Source: Adineta steineri | Taxonomy: Eukaryota; Rotifera; Eurotatoria; Adinetida; Adinetidae | Length of the DNA: 64,000 bases | NCBI GenBank assembly: GCA_905250115.1 | Contig: CAJNOI010000022.1 | Coordinates: 558,001 to 622,000, forward strand | Reading direction: 5' to 3' | Shown: in pieces, positions 22,865 to 35,723 of the stretch | Position numbering within the stretch: position 1 is the first letter of the stretch | Layout of the letters: each line of letters opens with the position of its first letter | Position numbers and translations under genes: made by a program | The notes under the pieces: generated by a model | The model's input: only the letters and a program-made list of their open reading frames with translations | Database searches by the model: none | Told to the model about the DNA's origin: nothing

Positions 22865-23866
22865 ATGTCCGTGATTACTACACTTGCACTTATTCAATAT
22901 TATCTTACAAATATATTAGGAGGACTCCTTGTTATTGGAGTATTTGGTAATATATTAAATTGTCTTGTATTTCTTCGAAAACGATTACGTTCAAATCCAT
23001 GTTCAGTTTTATTTGCTGCTGCTTCTCTAGCTAATATTATTGTAATGATATATTTTATTATTCCAACAATTAACTCACTTTATAATACACCACTGGAAAA
23101 TTCAAATTTAATCTATTGTAAACTTCGATTATATATTCGAAATGCTTTATTAGTTATTTCACGAGCTTATCTATCATTAGCTTGTGTTGCATGTTATGCA
23201 CAATCATCACGAAATGCTCGAATACGTGAATTATGTCGAACAAAAATTGTCATACGAATTATTCTTATTGTTCCAATTATTTGGTTTATAATTCCATTAC
23301 ATATTCCTTTAACAACAACAATTTTAAATGGAAAATGTTCAATGTGGGCAGGTGTAGCAGCTCTTTATCATTCAATTTATATTTGTTTTGTTGCTGCTAT
23401 ACTTCCAACAAGTATTATGATTATATTTAGTTTATTAGCTTTTAAAAATTTACAACAAATGAAACGTAATGTACGTCCTATTAGTATTCCAACAGAAGAA
23501 AAACATACTCAAAATACAGAAAAAATACGTACACAACAACGTGATCGACAATTAAGCAAAATGTTATTTGTACAAATTGTTGTTTATATGTGTTTTACTA
23601 TAGCTTATCCACTCAATACATTATATAATGCAATTGTTTTAATTATTGGTGGATCAAAAACAATGCAACGAACAGCCATTGAAAATTTCGTTTTATTTAT
23701 GACATCTAGTTTTCTTTTGAATTTTTACAGTACAGCATCATTTTTTGTTTTTCTTACATCAAGTGCATTCCGAAAAGAATTACGACAAGTATTTGCTTTT
23801 ATTCTACCTAAACCTCATCCCAATTTAAATCAACGACGTGTTACACATACAACAGCACTCGCTTGA
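22865..23866 (+). CDS. Orphan rhodopsin-like 7TM receptor
   Basis: An intronless protein of 333 residues with seven hydrophobic segments and a basic tail. TM1 has the GNILNCLVF motif (conserved GN). Cysteines in YCKLRL and GKCSMW could form the usual extracellular disulphide. TM3 ends LACVACYAQSSRNAR, so the DRY motif is missing. TM7 reads LLNFYSTASFFVF, so NPxxY is also replaced. The short third loop and the RKELRQVF helix 8 fit class A topology. The family resembles the expanded divergent peptide-receptor-like GPCRs of bdelloids. The ligand is unknown. Transcription probably ends at AATAAAATAAT near 23943. Confidence 0.82.
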   Translation: MSVITTLALIQYYLTNILGGLLVIGVFGNILNCLVFLRKRLRSNPCSVLFAAASLANIIVMIYFIIPTINSLYNTPLENSNLIYCKLRLYIRNALLVISRAYLSLACVACYAQSSRNARIRELCRTKIVIRIILIVPIIWFIIPLHIPLTTTILNGKCSMWAGVAALYHSIYICFVAAILPTSIMIIFSLLAFKNLQQMKRNVRPISIPTEEKHTQNTEKIRTQQRDRQLSKMLFVQIVVYMCFTIAYPLNTLYNAIVLIIGGSKTMQRTAIENFVLFMTSSFLLNFYSTASFFVFLTSSAFRKELRQVFAFILPKPHPNLNQRRVTHTTALA

Positions 23867-24862
23867 TTTATTGTATAAAAAAAAGAAAGACAAAAACTTT
23901 ATTAGTGTTGTTTAAATGTTAGCTTAGTTTTCGTAATTGTAAATAAAATAATCGTAAAATAATAATGAATTTTATTTCTTTTGCATAACAAGATGAAAAT
24001 ATCTATTTCATATAACAAAACATGACTAGACCAAAAATCGGATTTATGGAGATAATCTTATTAGACAAGATTATAGTTTATAATAGTAATCAATGCCTAG
24101 TGGAAGTGGCTTTATATAAAGGACAATCTTTTTATAGGTTTATCAGAAAATTATAGTATTACTAAACACATTCTTTTCAACTGAGTTTTTTTATTTAAAA
24201 AAAGAAATACGATAGTTATTAATTTAAAAGATGACAAGAACTAAATATGCGTTCATAAAAATGTAAAAAAACGATAAGATAATATCTTGAAAGTCGGAAT
24301 GATAAAAAGAATGTCGATTGTTTTTTATCATGCAAAAAATTGTGATTCTTAGATTCTAATAGTGCATATGAGTAAAAAAAGAATAGCAGAAAAAAAAGGT
24401 TCTGGAAAATCCTCGAAAAGTTGAATTTCATCAATCTCATAATTAGGCATAGAAGAATGAGAGAAAATAGAACTTAACCAACTAACAACTATTTCAGCCA
24501 CTGATTGGTTCGAATCAAATCTTTTACTGAAAAATGCCCTTTAATCCAGCATGGTTCAAATACGTTCAGGTCGGCTTTTTCAGATAACAATTTTCCATCA
24601 GTCGAGTCACCAAGAGCAATTAAGAACAAAAACGAAAAACAAATTTCATTCCAGTTCAAGCAGTACAGAACACAGAATGTCAGTTATTCCAAGAGGATGA
24701 AAGCGTTTTCTTATAATTTGAGGGTAAGGATGTGGGTCTTATACACACACCAAAATAGAATATTCACAGTCTCAAGTATCTAATATATATAATATCAATT
24801 GCTATTGTTATACAATAACTAGTTTCACTCTGTTAATTAATAAAACTTGATTTACATCACCA

Positions 24863-24880
24863 TCTTGAGGGTGTGGGTGT
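24863..24880. repeat. Telomere-like hairpin arm, copy D, cut by gap
   Basis: CTTGAGGGTGTGGGTGT runs directly into the N gap. It matches the family left arm exactly as far as it goes; the right arm is presumably inside the gap. Confidence 0.8.
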
Positions 24881-24980
24881 NNNNNNNNNNNNNNNNNNNN
24901 NNNNNNNNNNNNNNNNNNNNNNNNNNNNNNNNNNNNNNNNNNNNNNNNNNNNNNNNNNNNNNNNNNNNNNNNNNNNNNNN
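24881..24980. other. Assembly gap, 100 N
   Basis: Exactly 100 Ns, a conventional gap of unknown true size. It begins immediately after a telomere-like hairpin arm. Confidence 1.
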
Positions 24981-25329
24981 GAAGAAAAAGAAAATAGTAG
25001 ATGTTCCATACTATAACTAGAGTTTTGTTCTATTAGGCACAATAGTTGGTTGTCGACTTATAACTAGTGCGTCGATTCCCACACTTATATTTTTCTCTCG
25101 GCAAAAAAAAGGAGGAGGAAGAACGGAGAGTAAAAGACACAGGAAAAAAAAATATAATTCTGTCATTAACGCGTGCACGAAGCGCAACAGAGTGACTCTA
25201 CGAATGTATTACTTCTAGTCTTGTGTAGGAAAATGTTTTTCTCTTTACTTATCATTCTTTTTTAAATATAAATGATCATTGTATATTTTTTCAGGTGATC
25301 GATTGACAAAAAATACATAAAAAACAGAT

Positions 25330-27259
25330 ATGACTCTATCAAACATCCATCAAAAAATTCCAAAACGATATATCCTAGGTTTACTTGCTTTTTTCGGTTT
25401 CTTTAATGCATATATGTTACGATCAAATTTATCTATTGCAATTATTTCTATGGTGAAACCAACAAGACATATAACATCAAATAATAACATATCCATAATA
25501 CAATCGGTAAAAATTTATTTTAAATATAAATATTTACATTTTTTTCTTCATCATTTATTTAAGGGTGGTTATACGTGGAATACAAAAACTCAAGGTTATA
25601 TTCTTTCAGCATTCTTTTATAGTTATACAGCCACACAAATACCAGCTGGATTTTTAGCAACAACTTACGGTGGTAAATTTTTATTTGGTGGTAGTGTAGG
25701 CCTATGTGCACTTTTAACCTTATTTACACCATTATTTGCGTATATGGGACCAACAGCATTGATAATTCTTCGAATTCTTGAAGGTTTTAGTTCAGTAAGT
25801 TACTTCAAAATTTATATTATTTTTATTATTCTCTATTTAAAAAGGGTTTTATATATCCATCACTTCATGCTATGTGGTCTAAATGGGCACCAAAAGATGA
25901 TAAATCAAAATTAGCAACATTTGCATTTTCTGGTATGTGTTAATGAAAATAAAAAAAAAAGATTTTGTAATTATTTATTTATAGGCAGTTATTTTGGTAC
26001 ATTGATAACAATGTTTTTTGGTGGTATTATTGCTGCACATTGGACTTGGCAATGGATATTCTATTTATCAGGTAAATTTATTCTGATATAAAATTACCCA
26101 AAAATAAAATATTATTTAGGATTATCGGGAATCCTATGGGCAATTTGTTGGTTTTATTTGGCTTCTGAATCACCATCAACTCATCCGACTATATCAGAAG
26201 AAGAAGCTGCATATATTGAAGAAAATTTATATCATCCTGTTTCACGTGTAAAATAGATTGCTTTTTTTCTTTTTTTGTCTTCAAAAAAAACTAAGCTGAT
26301 TTGTTTTTATTAATTAGAATTATTCAATTCCATGGAAAGATATATTAACATCACTTCCGGTATGGGCTATTATAGCAGCACATTTTGGAACTAATTGGTG
26401 TATCTATGTTATGTTTACAGAATTACCAACATTTCTCTCTCGATCACTTGGCTATCGAGTTGATGAGGTTTTTTATCTTATTAAAAATTTGCATTTGTTT
26501 TTATCAATTCTTCTCTTTCTATAGGCTGGAGTATTATCAGCAATACCATGGTTACCATTAGCAATCTTAGTCTATGTAGCTGGTATTATCTCGGATAGAT
26601 TAACACAACAACATTCCACAGGATATGTTCGAAAATTAATTATGTCTATATGTAAAATGTCAAATGTCATATAGGATCATTTTTAATTTATTTTATTTTA
26701 GCTTTTATTGTAATTTCCTTGGCATTACTTTTTGTGACTTTATTAGATGCAAATCATCGTGCTTTAATTATCATAGGTATTATAATTGCAATTGGTAGTT
26801 GTGGTCCAGCATGGGCTAGTTTTGGTGTTAATCATCTTGATATCGGAGCACATTATGCTGGTATATTAATGGGTTTATCAAATTGTGTTGGTTCAACTCC
26901 AGGTTTTCTCATTCCAATTTTAACAGGTTATGTTGTTGAAGATACACATGTAAGTTTAAGAACGTTTTTTTCTTTTTTGTTTTGTAATTTATAGTTATTT
27001 ATAGTTAAAACGTGAATGGAATATTATATTTATTATTTCAATATTAATTTGTATATTAGTGTTAATGTTTTATACATTTTTTGCTTCGGGTGAATTACAA
27101 CCATGGGCAACAGCTAATACTGATGAATATCAACATGTTTTAAATACTCCTATAGCATCACGTGATGTTAGTCAAGGAACTGGTTTAAATGAAAATAATA
27201 TTGATGATTTAACAGATCGTTTAAAAGCTGAAATACAACACGAAAACAATACCGAGTGA
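25330..27259 (+). CDS. SLC17-family (sialin/VGLUT-like) anion transporter
   Basis: A major facilitator superfamily carrier of 496 residues. Nine in-phase exons: 25330-25506, 25564-25794, 25845-25932, 25985-26071, 26120-26247, 26318-26467, 26525-26651, 26702-26949, 27005-27259. About 12 hydrophobic segments are visible. SLC17 landmarks include FFNAYMLRSNLSIAIISMV (the conserved RxNLSxAI of TM1), GYILSAFFYSYTATQIPAGF, RILEGFSSGFIYPSLHAMWS with WAP next, SGSYFGTLITMFFGG, and APAWASFGVN-like GPAWASFGVNHLDI. Family members move sialic acid, glutamate, phosphate or urate across lysosomal, vesicular or plasma membranes; the substrate here is not determinable. All introns are 48-70 bp. AATAAA near 27405 is a likely polyadenylation signal. 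Confidence 0.9.
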
Positions 27260-27570
27260 AACAAAAATTAGAGAATGAATCGAAAATCTTATTTATTTTT
27301 AATTGTTGTAGAATTATTTTATTTTATTGTTGTTTTGTCGCAAACACTATAATATATAATAGTTGTGAGTATTTGATGTATACATTTAAACAGTGAATAT
27401 ATTCAATAAATATTGTTATCGATAATCAAAATTTAGTATATTTATTATAATTTTAAAGTGTACATATAGAAATCATCAATCGCTCAACTGAATAATCGCT
27501 TTTGAATTCAAACTCTGTACATAAGGTGGATCCTAGTGAAGTATCTATAGTCTTTCTATTTGTATATATA

Positions 27571-27776
27571 TGCCACCGAATTGAATGATAATATGTCGAT
27601 CTGAGATTTGGCCTACAGAGAAGCCTATTTGTGAGTAGATTGCTCTAAAAATTTCAGCTCAAGGGACTATTTTCTTTCTTAGATATCGAAGTCGCAAAAA
27701 TCACTCATATATCACCAAAGATGCTAGAATCTCCTATAAACCTTAGATCGAAATGCCATCATTCAATTTGCTGGCG
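27571..27776. repeat. Fold-back element downstream of SLC17
   Basis: The left arm TGCCACCGAATTGAATGATA followed by ATATGTCGATCTGAG is mirrored on the right: CGCCAGCAAATTGAATGATG then GCATTTCGATCTAAG on reverse complement. About 60 bp arms at an estimated 70-80% identity enclose 80 bp. A MITE-like element, non-coding. Confidence 0.65.
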
Positions 27777-30700
27777 TATGTATCATGACATAGGTAAAAA
27801 TTCCAGTAAAATGTCTCTAGCTATGGGCTAGAGATGTGCTAGACCAAGATCGAGATCATCGAAAAACAATTAACCGGAACCGGAACCATTAAAAAAAGGT
27901 TCCCAAGATCATTGAAAGAAGAATTAATCGAGAATAAGAAAACTTGATCTCGCATATCTCCACACTGGACAGAAAAGCTATGAGATTTTTCATAATTCAC
28001 CATAATCTATCATATGTACAGAGTCTGAATTGAAAGGTGATCAATCAGTTGAATCTAAGCATTATTTAGAAATCGTGATTTATCTTATATAAAAAATTTT
28101 AATATTCAAATAAATATTGTTCTATATCAATCATTACAATTACAAAATTTTGATTATTCATTCAATAAAATGACTATAATATAAATCATGCGGATTATGT
28201 TTAAGGATAAAAAAAGAAGTAACCTCTAACTACGTATAATCTTTCATTATGAATTGATTTTAAATGAATATGTGTTTTATAAAAAATCAATTGTACTATA
28301 ATTTTGAGAAATATGCAATTATAAACGCTCTAATTCAAGTGATTCTTCCTGGATTTTTTTGTTCTTAATGTTCTCATCTTTCAAAAACAGAACTAATGCA
28401 TAGTACTTGTCATATTCAGATAATAATTCAATCTTTCAGGTCACAATTATAGGATTAATTTCCTATAGAATGAAGTTTCATGTAGCAATTCAAAGAATTA
28501 GATTCTATTACATAAGAAAAGTAGATTATATGTAACTGATAATTTCTTTTAATATGTCAAACACATGCTAATGATAGTTGTGTCCCGATGAAGGACATGT
28601 TCACAACTTCACAACAGATAAATATAAATTAATTGAATTTATTACATTCATTGTCTCTATAAAGAACATTTGTAAATTAATACAGAGAATATGAAAAGTA
28701 ATTAACATGATGTACTTTATTACTAAATATTTATCGATCGACCGATTTTATGTAGTAAACATCTTCTTCAAAGAAGTCATACAATTAAAAGTATTTTAAG
28801 TAAAAATTTTCAATGCATTATCATATACATCATCTTTCACAGCATGATACTCGGATATGAACTGTGTGTTTCATTCTTAAAGAAACATTCCAATATAAAA
28901 TTTTACCTGATCATTGAAATCTTATATATTTTAGACAATTTACACCAATCAAAAGATACTCTTTACTTTTCTTCGTTTATATATATATATATATATATTC
29001 TGTTCGAAGTGTTTGTCTTAAAATTCATGATAAAAAGTAAGAGTTCATTAGGTACATATGATTCTCTAAAAAAAGACACTGTCTACTTCCTTTTTTGTAT
29101 TTTTGATATAATTTATTCCAAATGTACAATAAATACACTACTCACTTATTACATATTCATATAAAATTTCATCAAAATCGTATTCTGTATTAATAGAAAT
29201 ATTTTTTCGGTATATTAACAATTCTGAAGTAGAGAACAAAGCATTAGTGTTATTAAAATGCATATTTTATGCATAGTATATTTTTTAGTTGTCTGCTTTA
29301 CTCATTGAATGAAATCAAAATGCGTGAAAATGCATCGTTGAATAACGTTTTATCAAATGAGACTATTGCTACTAAAATTCGATTGACATGTTGAGTGTTC
29401 TATTTTGAATATTTCATTAAGTATATGTCAGTTGAAAAATTCCAGTCTATAATCATAGACGTATCAGTAAATTTACTCACAGTTACCTCTATATATATAT
29501 ATATGAATCAAAATTAAATAGATATTGAAGTATGTAAAACATCTTAGTAGTTTGTACTTTAAATTATATGCTGAGTCAGTTTTACAATCAGATTTGGATA
29601 AATATTTGATATGACACATAAGAGAAGTAATAAAACATCATAGTGCATTTAATCTGATTACAAATATTAGGATTTATTTTAAGAAACTTCTAACTGAAAA
29701 CAAGTCATAAAAATGTACTCATTTTATTTTAGCTTGATTATGTATCGCATGTTAAAGAAATTTTTTGTGTAATTAAATCTAAATATTTTCTTTTTCAGAA
29801 TAATTAGGTCATATTAAAATTATTTCCTTTTTTTCTATAATATAAATAGCTTTAAAAGAAAATGAATATGTTTAATTGTTTGTAAAGAATAAAATGTACG
29901 CAAAAAAATAATATTTGTAGACATTATATATATTTCCATGTCAGAATAAATAATCATAAATTTTGAATAGAACATTAAATATTTATTTACATAATAGAAA
30001 ATCATGTTTTTTTTTGTTCTATAGTCTTCATAAATCATTAGTATATAATATAATAAATATTAAACAATAAGTTTTTTATCTGATCTATGAATTCAATGAT
30101 TATTTATAAAATAATGTTGAAATCAAATATGATTTTGTTCGAAATAAATTGATCATACATTTCTTCTTCTTCTTCTTTTTTATCATCAAAGTTAGTCGGT
30201 TAAATACAAATGTATTTATACATCTGTTTCACATATCTATGAAAACGTCAAAAATCATTGAATCATATATTCATGTTGTTGTTATTTTATGATGAGCAAC
30301 AAATAGGTGTTAATCGCGTGTGAACTTAGAAATACAGGAAAGAGGAAAATGAGAATGGCAGTAATGCCATCTCATTGATAGCTTTGAATATATATATATA
30401 TATGTAGGTGTTATGAGATTGGTATCTGTATTTCCGTTCACATCCTTGTTTGACAAATAATATGAAGAGATCAAGTTTAGATATATAAAAGAAATTTTTT
30501 ATTAAGTGCATCTGAGTAATAGTGTATCAGATGAAATGAGGCCGTTATATACTCCTTCTTGTAAATTTCATTCTATTGATCTTATGCCTTTTGTTATCAA
30601 AAAAAATAAGAACGCATATCTGTTAATGTGCTCATTAGTTTTTCAAGGTTAGTTATATAGTACTCAATTTTAGTAGGAACCAACAAATTGCGTATGATTG

Positions 30701-32364
30701 TAGATATTAAGGCCATTTTCTCTTGGCGTCATATTGTGTATCAATAGAAAATAATGTTGTTATAATGCTTTTCTTGATTTTATAGACTTTATAACGTTAC
30801 TATATTATAGTACAAAAGAATAATAGAACGCACTTTACAAGTGTCAAATGTGAACCCAGATTTAGTAACATAGTCCTTTTTTTAATGTACTTTCCTCCAA
30901 CATACATCTATGTATATATATATTTTGACTCATACTTTCGCAACAACAGGAACTAGAAGAAAGAAAAAAAATCAATATATATATATATATATATATAGAT
31001 GTAAAGGACGCGTCAAAGGTATAAACATGTGCTATATACACCTGTAATATTTCAGACTGATGATGGATAAAAATGAAACATTGATTTCATTGACGAGCCA
31101 TCTTGATAGGAAATCAATCTGTTATTTGCTTGCTATGACATTCCCTCCTTCTGTCATATATTTTATTTTTCTATCATTTCGATTATTCATTTACACATGT
31201 AACAATTAAGTAAAGGTGTACAACACGATACAAAACAGTTATTAAGGTATGTATAACGTCTGTCGTGGAAAAAAAACTGGAAAAAAAATCAATATCAAAC
31301 ATTTAACATCCGTTTTTTCTTTTTTTGATTAATTTGTTTGCAGTTTGCAATAGGAAAAAGAAAAAAATATGATGCAGTTAAGTAAATATAGACAATATCA
31401 ACATAAACTTTCTTTTTTATTTTCTCTTTCAACGATTAATATATATAAGGAGTAAAAAAACATAATACTGATAAGGTGTCTACTTATAGTCGTATATTAA
31501 AAAGGCTTAGCTCTTCCCTTTTCTTTTTATTTTAGATATAAAATTTTAAAATAGGTCATTGTTTTTCTGTTGTTATTGACATATATATATATTTTTTTTT
31601 CTTCTTGCGCAATATCTTTCATTCTGTCACGTTTTATTATTTATTGTTTGAAATGGGAAAAAAAGGAATTTACATACAACGTTAATGTATGTATTTCATG
31701 GGATTTTTATCATATTTTTACAAACATTAAAGACTCCCATCGAAAAAAAAAATTTTTCCGCATAAATGATAGCTATCTCTCATTCTATATAAATCTAAAA
31801 AAAAACATGATATTGATCCATTTCAATCTTTTTTTCATCGAGATATATATCTGTCTATTAATAGCAGACAGTCCTTTGTCTATCTAATTTAAACTTCAAC
31901 GTATTTCTGTCCTTTCCTTTTTCCTTCTATCGATTGTTATCGTTATAAGACAGCAAGAGTACCTTCGATACCAAACCCCATATCTAGATATTTATAAATA
32001 TCTATATATATTTCTTTCTGAGAAAATAAATCTTCCATTGTTTATTCTATGTCACGATGACTATGAATTAGTTTAATTATAGACAAGATATTTGTTCATT
32101 TGTCGTCGTCGTCTTTCTTTCCTTTCTTTCTTTCTTTTTTTGTTTTAATTAACCCATTTGATGATTGTCAATGTATATATCTTTCGATTTGACAAAGTCA
32201 TCATGTATAACATGAAAAAGAAGAAAAAAAAAAAGAACATAGTTCTATTTTCTCTCTTTTGATTACGAGCCAAAATGAGAAAGAAGAGAAGAAAAAAAAG
32301 AAAGGAGAAGAAAAGAACGCTTTATTCGGTAGTTTCATTCAACCGTTTGTCTTGGCTTTTTGCC

Positions 32365-32410
32365 AATGCATCATGCCCTCCATCGCTTCCTCACATGATG
32401 CATTGACGTC
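32365..32410. promoter_or_regulatory. Palindrome plus CRE-like word upstream of the PIM-like kinase
   Basis: AATGCATCATG and CATGATGCATT form a perfect 11-bp inverted repeat with an 18-bp spacer, abutting TGACGTC, close to the CREB/ATF site. It lies about 350-400 bp upstream of the kinase ATG. A regulatory role is inference. Confidence 0.3.
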
Positions 32411-32762
32411 TTCTGTTCTTCTTTTTCTCTTGACTGCGCACACAGCACAACTCATTCATAGACACATTTTCTTTCTTTTTCCCTCATGAACGGTAGTGTA
32501 AGGTTGTGTCGCTTGGTAAGCAGTAAACAGAAGCAGCATTATGTTTTTGTTGGATAGAGATATCGTTCTTTTTTTTCTTCTTATTCTTCTTCTTTTTCTT
32601 CTTTCTTTCGATGAGAATATCCTACATCTAACAAAACATTTATTCTCTTCGTAATACATATTATAGTAGTCATTCATATAAAATAGATATTTACGTTCTA
32701 TTTTTTAGATATATAGATATATATAGATATATATTAGGCATTTTCGAACATATTTTATTATA

Positions 32763-34025
32763 ATGAGTACACTTGTACTAACTCCTTCACAATCTACAAA
32801 TTTAATTCATCCTCATCAACGAGCACAACAGCAACAACAAACGAATAAAACAAATTCTTGTATGTATTCAACAAATTTTCATATTACCAACTAAATACAC
32901 AAGTAATTTTTTTTTAATTTTAGCTGTTGTCGATCCACTACGTGCTCGATATTTAATAGCACATAAACTTGCCTCAGGTGGTTTTGGCGATGTTTATGCA
33001 GGTGTACGAAAAAAAGATGGTATGCCAGTTGCTCTTAAAGTCGTTCCAAAAAAACGAATGCGTGAAATAAACACAGTAAATAAAAAAATAAATTTTTTTT
33101 TTTTGTATTATTAATTATTTTTTCTATTTAGCCTGATGGAAGATTACCACTTGAAGTTGTTTTATTACGTCGTGTAGCTAAAGTTAAAAATGTTATACAC
33201 ATGCTTGATTATTTTATTCATAATGATCAACTTGTTATCGTACTTGAAAGACCTGAACATTGTTGTGATTTATATGATTTTATATCTGAACGTTCAAATG
33301 GTATCGATGAACGATTAGCAAGAGATTTTCTTAAACAAATTATTATTATTCTTAAAGATATCCATCAATGTGGAGTAAGTCAAAATAGAAGAACATATTT
33401 GTTTATTTATTCTATCTTTATATATATTTCTAGGTACTTCATCGAGATATAAAGGATGAAAATTTTCTTGTTGATACACGTACAGGACAAATTTATTTAA
33501 TTGATTTTGGTTCTGGTGCTTTATTAAATGATGGAATTTATACAGATTTTGAAGGTACAGCATGTTATGCACCACCTGAATGGGTAACATGTCGTCGATA
33601 TTTTGGTTTACCTCAAACTGTATGGTCATTAGGAATTCTACTATATGATTTAGTTTGTGGCGATATTCCATTTCTTGATGATTTATCAATTATTAAATGT
33701 CAACCTCATTTTCCAAGTCATATTTCTTCAGGTAAGATAGAAGTACCAGCTTGATCCTACTAGAAAAATGAAGTACTTTTTACAATGCACCAACTTGACT
33801 ATACTGTTTTTTTTTGTCTCTTTAGATTGTATACAATTGATAGAACAATGTTTATCTATACGTTCTTCAGAAAGACCAACACTTGATCAATGTTTAAATT
33901 CTGAATGGTTTAAATATCCATCATCAAGAGATTTATGTTTATCATTAGTATCACGAAAACGTGGTGGACATAATTCTTCATCATCAAAACCAACAAGTTC
34001 TTCATCACGAGGAAATTCATTGTAA
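32763..34025 (+). CDS. PIM-family serine/threonine kinase
   Basis: Five in-phase exons (32763-32859, 32924-33075, 33132-33374, 33434-33731, 33826-34025) give 329 residues, close to the 313 of vertebrate PIM1. After a Gln-rich N-terminus comes the kinase domain: glycine loop [16 protein letters not shown] lysine, [13 protein letters not shown] hinge (the PIM-specific ERPExxxDLxDFI, which replaces a hinge hydrogen-bond donor with Pro), [10 protein letters not shown] catalytic loop, [10 protein letters not shown], and AP-loop equivalent YAPPEW followed by [18 protein letters not shown]. All catalytic residues are present. The tail is Ser-rich. PIM kinases are constitutively active survival and growth kinases controlled mainly by transcription and mRNA stability. 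The T-rich 3' flank is compatible with that but not diagnostic. Confidence 0.92.
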
Positions 34026-35723
34026 TATATATTGAAACATTTTATTTGTTCTTCTTCTCCTCCTCTTCTTTTTTTTTCTTTTTTCTTCCGTCCGTTATGT
34101 CTCAGTTCAATGATTTCTCTTCATTTTTTTTTTCTTGTTTATTTCTATGCAAATGACGTGCTCATTGTATGTGCACTAATGAAATTGTACATCTTACTTT
34201 AATTGAAAAATCTCAGTTAAAATTAAGAACTTTTAACTATTATATTGTATAAAGAATATACCTTTATTTTTTTATATGTACTAAATACAATGTAACAGTT
34301 TTTGTGACATATTTTTTCGTTTTCTTTTTTTTTCTCGTTTTTGTTTCACTTAAAAGTGGTATGTACAAATAGTACAACTTGTACTATCGACTGCAATATG
34401 AAGTTTTTCTTTTTTCTTGTACAAATCTCTGTGTGTGTGTGTGTGTCTTAATGGGGGATTATTTTAAGTTTGTATAAACTTGTTTTTTTCCCCGAAAATT
34501 ATTAACAATGTGTGTTTGGTTTTATTGCACAGTGGAACGCAGGTGCGCTTGTGCGCACTCTCCGTTTTGCGTAAATACAGTGTGCGCACTGATGATAATA
34601 AATTGTATAAAAAAAAAAACAACAGAAACAAAGCATTTCTTTTTCTCTCGATTCCACGTCATCTATATATATATAATGTAGCTACGTAGTTTGTTTCAAG
34701 TATGTCTGAAGAGAGAAGATTTAGCACCTTTGGCGAACTTTTCAGTTTTTTTTTTCGCGTGTTAAGAATGATTGAAAAAAAGTGAAGAAAAATATTGAAT
34801 GAGTACCCACTTATTACACGAAAGAGAAAGACAAAGAAAAAAAGAAAAAAAACACTACGAAGGAGAAGTATGTCCCATGGTGAAAAGTAAAATACATTGT
34901 ACAGTTTTAAAATTCAATTGATGAATTTTAAATTCCATAAGCGATCCGCCTTTTTCTTCTTCTCTTCTTCTATTATTCACTGTTAACAATTAATCTCATG
35001 ATGTATTTTACTCAACTATATATGCATGCATAAAATGTCAAGCATGTCTTACAGACACTTTTTCTTTTAACAACGGAAATTTAGTTCGTGCATTTTACTT
35101 CATTAACTCATAGTTATCTTATTCTGTTGTTGACAGACATAACCACTAGATTGAATGATAATATTATATATATGTATATATTAACCAAGAAAAATTATGT
35201 CACTATATATTTACCACAATCATCAAAAGAAATAATTCTGCCTACGCAGATCAACTGACTTGAATATTATACTTCTAAAGATAGTAGTTATGTCGTATAT
35301 ATTTTTTTCTTTCGTTTTTTTCAATGCAATCATATGCATAAAAGAATGATAAATTACGTTAAATATCTTATTTGACGTATGACTATGACTGTATTTTGAC
35401 GTATGAATCGTTTTGTTTTCTTATCAAATCGTCCATCGGACAAATTTAGTAATGATGATTATTTGTAGGATGATTGTAATTATTCTGGTTTATGTCTAAA
35501 TAATATTAACAAAGAAAAAAAAATATTAACTATTTGTACTAATCATACAAATTTTTGTAGGCCTTGAAAAATAAATGTAAGGTGAATATTTATGACATAT
35601 TTTTCAATCGTATAATGCGATAAATAGCCTATCATAACAGTAAAACTAGTAAATATTTTGCGCAAGATAAAATATATATATATATTTTTTTTTATCGAAA
35701 AGTAAATCGTGTAAAACAAAAAA
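34026..35723. other. Intergenic, 3' flank of the PIM-like kinase
   Basis: T-rich and TA-rich; a (GT) run at about 34432-34446. No recognisable gene. Short ORFs at 34480-34689 and 35543-35731 are unsupported. Confidence 0.5.

Larger units (their letters stand above)
23867..25329. other. Intergenic with assembly gap
   Basis: AT-rich, no gene recognised. It includes a weak G-rich/C-rich pair at 24719-24752, hairpin arm D at 24863-24880, and 100 Ns at 24881-24980. A pyrimidine-rich stretch leads into the SLC17 start. Confidence 0.5.
27260..32762. other. Long gene-poor intergenic region (5.5 kb)
   Basis: AT-rich with many (TA)n runs and, from about 32100, long purine and pyrimidine tracts. No open frame with a recognisable domain. 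It includes a fold-back at 27571-27776 and a palindrome with a CRE-like word at 32365-32410, listed separately. The last 600 bp are probably promoter and 5' UTR of the PIM-like kinase. Confidence 0.5.

Noticed and set aside
24508..24530. GGTTCGAATC word resembling a tRNA T-arm
   Set aside because: No A-box, anticodon stem or acceptor pairing at the right distances.
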